This document shows, one piece after another, positions 62,201 to 64,000 of a stretch of DNA of 64,000 bases. The stretch spans positions 103,501 through 167,500 of the forward strand of contig JAODUP010000056.1 in the NCBI GenBank assembly GCA_025642065.1. The letters are read 5' to 3'. Positions within the stretch are counted from its first letter, which is position 1; each line of letters opens with the position of its first letter. The stretch is from Paralvinella palmiformis. Its lineage: Eukaryota > Annelida > Polychaeta > Terebellida > Alvinellidae. A program made the position numbers and the translations under genes. Below the pieces are notes generated by a model that was given only the letters and a program-made list of their open reading frames with translations, ran no database searches and had not been told where the DNA came from.

Positions 62201-62861
62201 CTCATCAAATATTATTTAATATAGAAAGTTACATAACTGACATGTTTGTTCATATATCAGCAGTGGTCTATGTGATAAATATATATATATTACCATTATA
62301 TATATATATATTGGTCTTGTCCCAAAATGACCTGTATTCCATTTTACCAGGTGGCTAATCATGTCTCTTCCCCATGAAATGATGAATCGCAGGGGAGTAG
62401 TAAACTAGTATGGAAAGATGGAGGCCAAAATACCTGCGGGTGGTCGCTGCTGGAGATGCCAGCATCATTTAATATGGTCAGTCACCCACTCACAATGTTC
62501 TTGACACATACTTGATACTATGACATGATAAGAGTTCTACCGGGTATTTGTCTAACTAACTCACTGATCGGACCAATTTAAATTTTGTAAAACCTAGTTT
62601 ACCGTACATGAAATACATAACATGGATGTAATAAATACGTGGAAATTCATTTCATTAGCACGGTATATATTTATAACAATGGCCGAATGTCGTAAAGTAA
62701 ACACTTACATTATGTGAGAAAGACAATCGGGAAAATCTAGATCTAAACTTGGGCGATAATAAATGAAACTGTAATAATTACCTATAAATAACGAATGTCA
62801 AAAGTACAAACGTTGTCAACAAGATAATGAACGCAGTTATCTGTGTTGAATTCTCCGACAT
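48874..62861 (-). CDS. CGRRF1: CGRRF1 (cell growth regulator with RING finger 1), gene span of 6 exons
   Basis: Exons on the minus strand, 62861-62782, 54652-54531, 53955-53784, 51630-51468, 49613-49506 and 49122-48874, total 894 nt and 297 residues with consistent phases. Residues 9-26 form a membrane segment, followed by RLGWFNEHLPV and KVHNPF as in vertebrate CGRRF1. Residues 124-215 contain RDRYPLVIIV and VSMFHIRD, the conserved middle domain. A C3HC4 RING follows: C249, C252, C264, H266, C270, C273, C280, C283 (CVVC, LPCRHACVC, CPMCR). Human CGRRF1 (332 aa) is an endoplasmic-reticulum RING E3 ubiquitin ligase described as p53-inducible and growth-suppressive; the same role is inferred. 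The gene looks intact. Its introns hold LINE remnants. A possible ATTAAA polyadenylation signal lies about 30 bases past the stop. Confidence 0.95.
49506..49613 (-). CDS. CGRRF1: CGRRF1 exon 5
   Basis: Acceptor tattttcag, donor CTGCAG|gtaaat; 36 codons, phase 0 at both ends. It encodes SVSMFHIRDVTCPGDSQ and VLAQYVRTMYG, aligning to the family's HIPD and QYLLL region. Confidence 0.92.
49614..51467 (-). other. CGRRF1 intron 4
   Basis: Contains the LINE 3' end at 50030-50650 flanked by AT repeats. The rest is unique AT-rich sequence. Confidence 0.8.
50030..50650 (-). pseudogene. Non-LTR retrotransposon 3' end (jockey-like)
   Basis: A minus-strand frame at 50608-50369 reads LPISFDGLFHLNS, MTRQSSRINVPRCNSALS and FPIIWNNW, the extreme C-terminus of jockey-type RT proteins. 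It is followed by about 330 bases of 3' untranslated tail ending in a CTA repeat at 50030-50043. It is 5' truncated at an AT microsatellite, as is usual for target-primed insertions. It lies in CGRRF1 intron 4. Confidence 0.7.
51468..51630 (-). CDS. CGRRF1: CGRRF1 exon 4
   Basis: Acceptor gacctagtccag, phase 2 in. It encodes EVEPITDRQFKLQPP and DPPRDRYPLVIIVCDMRV. Phase 0 out is needed by the next exon. The donor is either GTG|gttggt (51468) or CAA|gtggtt (51471), neither a good match, so the end is uncertain by one codon. A better-looking site two bases past the GTT would put the next exon out of frame. Confidence 0.85.
52745..53620 (-). pseudogene. L2/CR1-like LINE reverse transcriptase remnant
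   Basis: Minus-strand pieces read IQLYISLDLENELNFSSSLN, MTQNLLRLNDNKTN, ILNGSVKILGVIFDK and KYDHITPILQKLHWLPVRQ (about 53105-53060), then a degraded tail. These are landmarks of the C-terminal half of L2-clade reverse transcriptases. Many stops interrupt it. The 5' part, including most of the catalytic box, is missing. It lies in CGRRF1 intron 3, in the same orientation as the gene, next to an AT microsatellite. Confidence 0.85.
53784..53955 (-). CDS. CGRRF1: CGRRF1 exon 3
   Basis: Acceptor gtattccacag, phase 1 in. It encodes DGTIMKITSQVPCYIRLYWG and a stretch matching the middle domain of the family. The donor is set at AGA|gtatcc by phase (2 out) and because the frame stops 12 bases further on; this is a weak donor. 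Confidence 0.85.
54531..54652 (-). CDS. CGRRF1: CGRRF1 exon 2
   Basis: Acceptor aattacag, donor TTGAAG|gtaaga; phase 2 in, phase 1 out. It encodes LGWFNEHLPVVTTNVPMT and IEKVHNPF, matching the juxtamembrane block of vertebrate CGRRF1. Confidence 0.93.
55445..55690 (+). repeat. Imperfect tandem duplication, about 141-base period
   Basis: caaaaacaactagagatgga at about 55455 recurs as caaaaacaactagagataga at about 55596. Matching sequence follows (gaagccattgtcactgcatg). Confidence 0.7.
56206..56310 (+). repeat. Dispersed repeat of unknown class, copy 2
   Basis: ataatggccaaaatggcagt, cttagctacctcaaatgagg and tggtctttaatttactgcct match the copy at 9110-9235. It lies in CGRRF1 intron 1. Confidence 0.6.
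57405..57462 (-). repeat. Dispersed repeat of unknown class, partial inverted copy
   Basis: The reverse complement reads ccgaaatgacagttatttta, then tagctaccttaaatgaggca, matching 56215-56275. Confidence 0.6.
59259..59297. repeat. (AT)n microsatellite
   Basis: About 19 AT units inside CGRRF1 intron 1. Confidence 0.97.
61440..61510 (+). promoter_or_regulatory. Promoter-like cluster: NRF1, ETS and YY1 type sites
   Basis: GCGCATGCGC (61448-61457) matches the NRF1 palindrome. ACTTCCG (61480-61486) matches an ETS core. AAATATGGCGGC (61490-61501) matches YY1. The order and spacing are those of TATA-less housekeeping promoters. It lies in CGRRF1 intron 1, so it may drive an overlapping plus-strand transcript or an alternative CGRRF1 start. 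Function is inferred. Confidence 0.4.
61895..62040 (+). repeat. Imperfect tandem duplication, about 99-base period
   Basis: tgctcggatctttatcacca at 61898 and tgctcagacctttatcacga at 61997; each is followed by aacacaattcc and atgctc. Confidence 0.75.
62391..62510 (-). mobile_element. SINE-like family B, degraded fragment
   Basis: Shares aggggagtagt...atggaaagatggagg, ggtggtcgctgc and ggtcagtcacccactcac in order with the family B body. Both ends are missing. Confidence 0.6.
62782..62861 (-). CDS. CGRRF1: CGRRF1 exon 1 (start and membrane anchor)
   Basis: ATG at 62861-62859 in context gATGTCGG; an upstream ATG in the leader is closed by TGA within five codons. It encodes MSENSTQIT and then a hydrophobic run ITAFIILLTTFVLLTFVIY, a single signal-anchor segment. 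Donor TATAG|gtaatt, phase 2. Confidence 0.9.
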
Positions 62862-63040
62862 CAATGAGACAACATGTAAATTGGGAAACATAACTTAAGA
62901 TTTAAAAAGATCTTAACATTTTTGTTTACAAAATTCTGGAAAGTTGAACCGGATACTTAATTATTTAAGATATAAACGAACGAACTATTTACCATTTTAA
63001 ATAGATCTGTCAATCAGCGTCAATAACGTAACAGCCGATA

Positions 63041-64000
63041 ATGTCAATAAACGTGCGTGTGTTTACTAATAGTTTGAAACTAGGAAAATTACCCACTGAG
63101 TGGAAAAATGGTCAAATAACGGCAATTTTCAAAAAGGGAAATAAATCTTGGAAATTTCAGACTAGTTGGTCTAACAAGTGTAGTGCCAAAATGTATGGAA
63201 AAGGTAATAAGGCAACACACAATAAAATATTTTACAGACAAGAACCTTTTTACAAACAAACAGTTTGGTTTTAGGACATATGTTCTTGATCAATGGACTA
63301 AAGATTTAGATGTTAGTATGTTACATATATATGGATTTCCAAAAATATTTTGATGCTGTTCTACACAGAAGATTATTACACAAACTACAGGGTTATGGCA
63401 TACACAATCAAATAATACAACGTATAACAGACTTTTTAATTGGCAGGAAACAACGGGTCTCTCTGTACAATGTACTTCTTCAGAGTGGATGCTTGTTCTC
63501 TCTTGCGATTCCCCGAGCGTCAGTCTTGGGTCCGTTACTGTTTGATATCTATATAAATGAATTGCCAAAAATTGTGAAATCGACCATATATCTTTTTGCG
63601 GATGATACAAAAATATTCAGAAGTATTAATATACCGGAGGATACAAAAATATTGCAAGAAGATCTTGATAAACTACAGGAATGGAGCAATACATGGTTTT
63701 TAAATTTTCATCCAGACAAATGTAAACGAATGACCATTGGAAGACGAACTGAAAACACATAAGTTACATATACAGTAAACAAATTCTAATTCACCAACTA
63801 GAACATTTTGACCAAGAAAAGGCTATTGTGGTTATAATTTACTCTAATCTAGAATTTGACAAACATATAAATACCAAAATAAATAAAGCAAACTCCATGT
63901 TCTCTATAATCCAACGATCTTTTAAATTTCTATCTCTTCAAAATGTTATCTCCTACACAAATCATTAGTACGTAGCCATCTGGATTATGCAAGCTCAGTC
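63041..64000 (+). pseudogene. Non-LTR retrotransposon reverse transcriptase, frameshifted, runs off the window
   Basis: Three reading-frame pieces follow the order of a jockey/CR1-type reverse transcriptase. They are GKLPTEWKNGQITAIFKKGN (63085-63144), then MDFQKYFDAVLHRRLLHKLQ with SVLGPLLFDIYINELPK and the catalytic box FADDTKIF (63592-63615). After a stop at about 63760 come SNLEFDKHINTKINKANSMF and, at the window edge, LVRSHLDYASSV. At least three frame breaks show it is dead. The usual PQGS box reads PRAS. It starts about 180 bases upstream of the CGRRF1 start codon on the other strand. Confidence 0.9.

Larger units (their letters stand above)
54653..62781 (-). other. CGRRF1 intron 1 (8.1 kb)
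   Basis: Contains the 141-base duplication, dispersed repeats at 56206 and 57405, an AT repeat, the promoter-like cluster at 61440, the 99-base duplication and a SINE-B fragment. 57500-59200 shows nothing recognisable. Confidence 0.8.

Noticed and set aside
1..64000. CRISPR arrays, prokaryotic operons or phage genes
   Set aside because: Tandem repeats here have no unique spacers of constant length, and the genes are spliced animal genes.

Overview
This is a window of invertebrate animal nuclear DNA. It is AT-rich and dense in AT and GT dinucleotide repeats. Its genes have short exons and long introns with GT-AG junctions. It carries tRNA-derived SINEs, MITE-like inverted-repeat elements and decayed L2/CR1/jockey-type LINEs. 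The proteins and repeat types fit a lophotrochozoan, most likely a mollusc; the species cannot be named from sequence alone.

Three genes are supported. (1) Plus strand, 1545-33031: eight exons give 422 C-terminal residues of a PLD3/PLD4-type phospholipase D-family protein (lysosomal 5' exonuclease / lipid-modifying family) with both HKD motifs. All junction phases agree; the membrane-anchor exon lies before the window. (2) Plus strand, about 42253-43263 and perhaps on to 44832: at least two exons joined in phase, encoding a low-complexity, His-rich leader followed by a segment that reads as a BH3 death domain (L..IGDQF context). This is a candidate BH3-only apoptosis initiator and the most interesting item here. 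(3) Minus strand, 62861-48874: a complete six-exon CGRRF1 (CGR19) orthologue of 297 aa with an N-terminal membrane anchor and a C-terminal RING finger. Genes 2 and 3 converge.

The remaining sequence is introns and intergenic DNA rich in repeats. One SINE family (A) has about nine copies, two with clean 14-bp target-site duplications. A second SINE-like family (B, about 0.36 kb) has two good copies and one fragment. A MITE family has TIRs starting CAGACATGGGGTCA (13713-14710, 17211-17588). A 1.2-kb element has perfect 17-bp terminal inverted repeats (20750-21958). There is a hAT-like MITE (15678-15976), a pair of TTCATGAA-rich arrays that may bound a 2-kb element (27250-29215), and several minisatellites. 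LINE remnants sit in CGRRF1 introns (minus strand, 50030-50650 and 52750-53620), and another lies just upstream of its start codon (plus strand, 63041-64000, running off the window).

The genes do not form an operon. The only functional theme is speculative: human CGRRF1 was described as a p53-inducible growth regulator, and its convergent neighbour here looks like a cell-death initiator.
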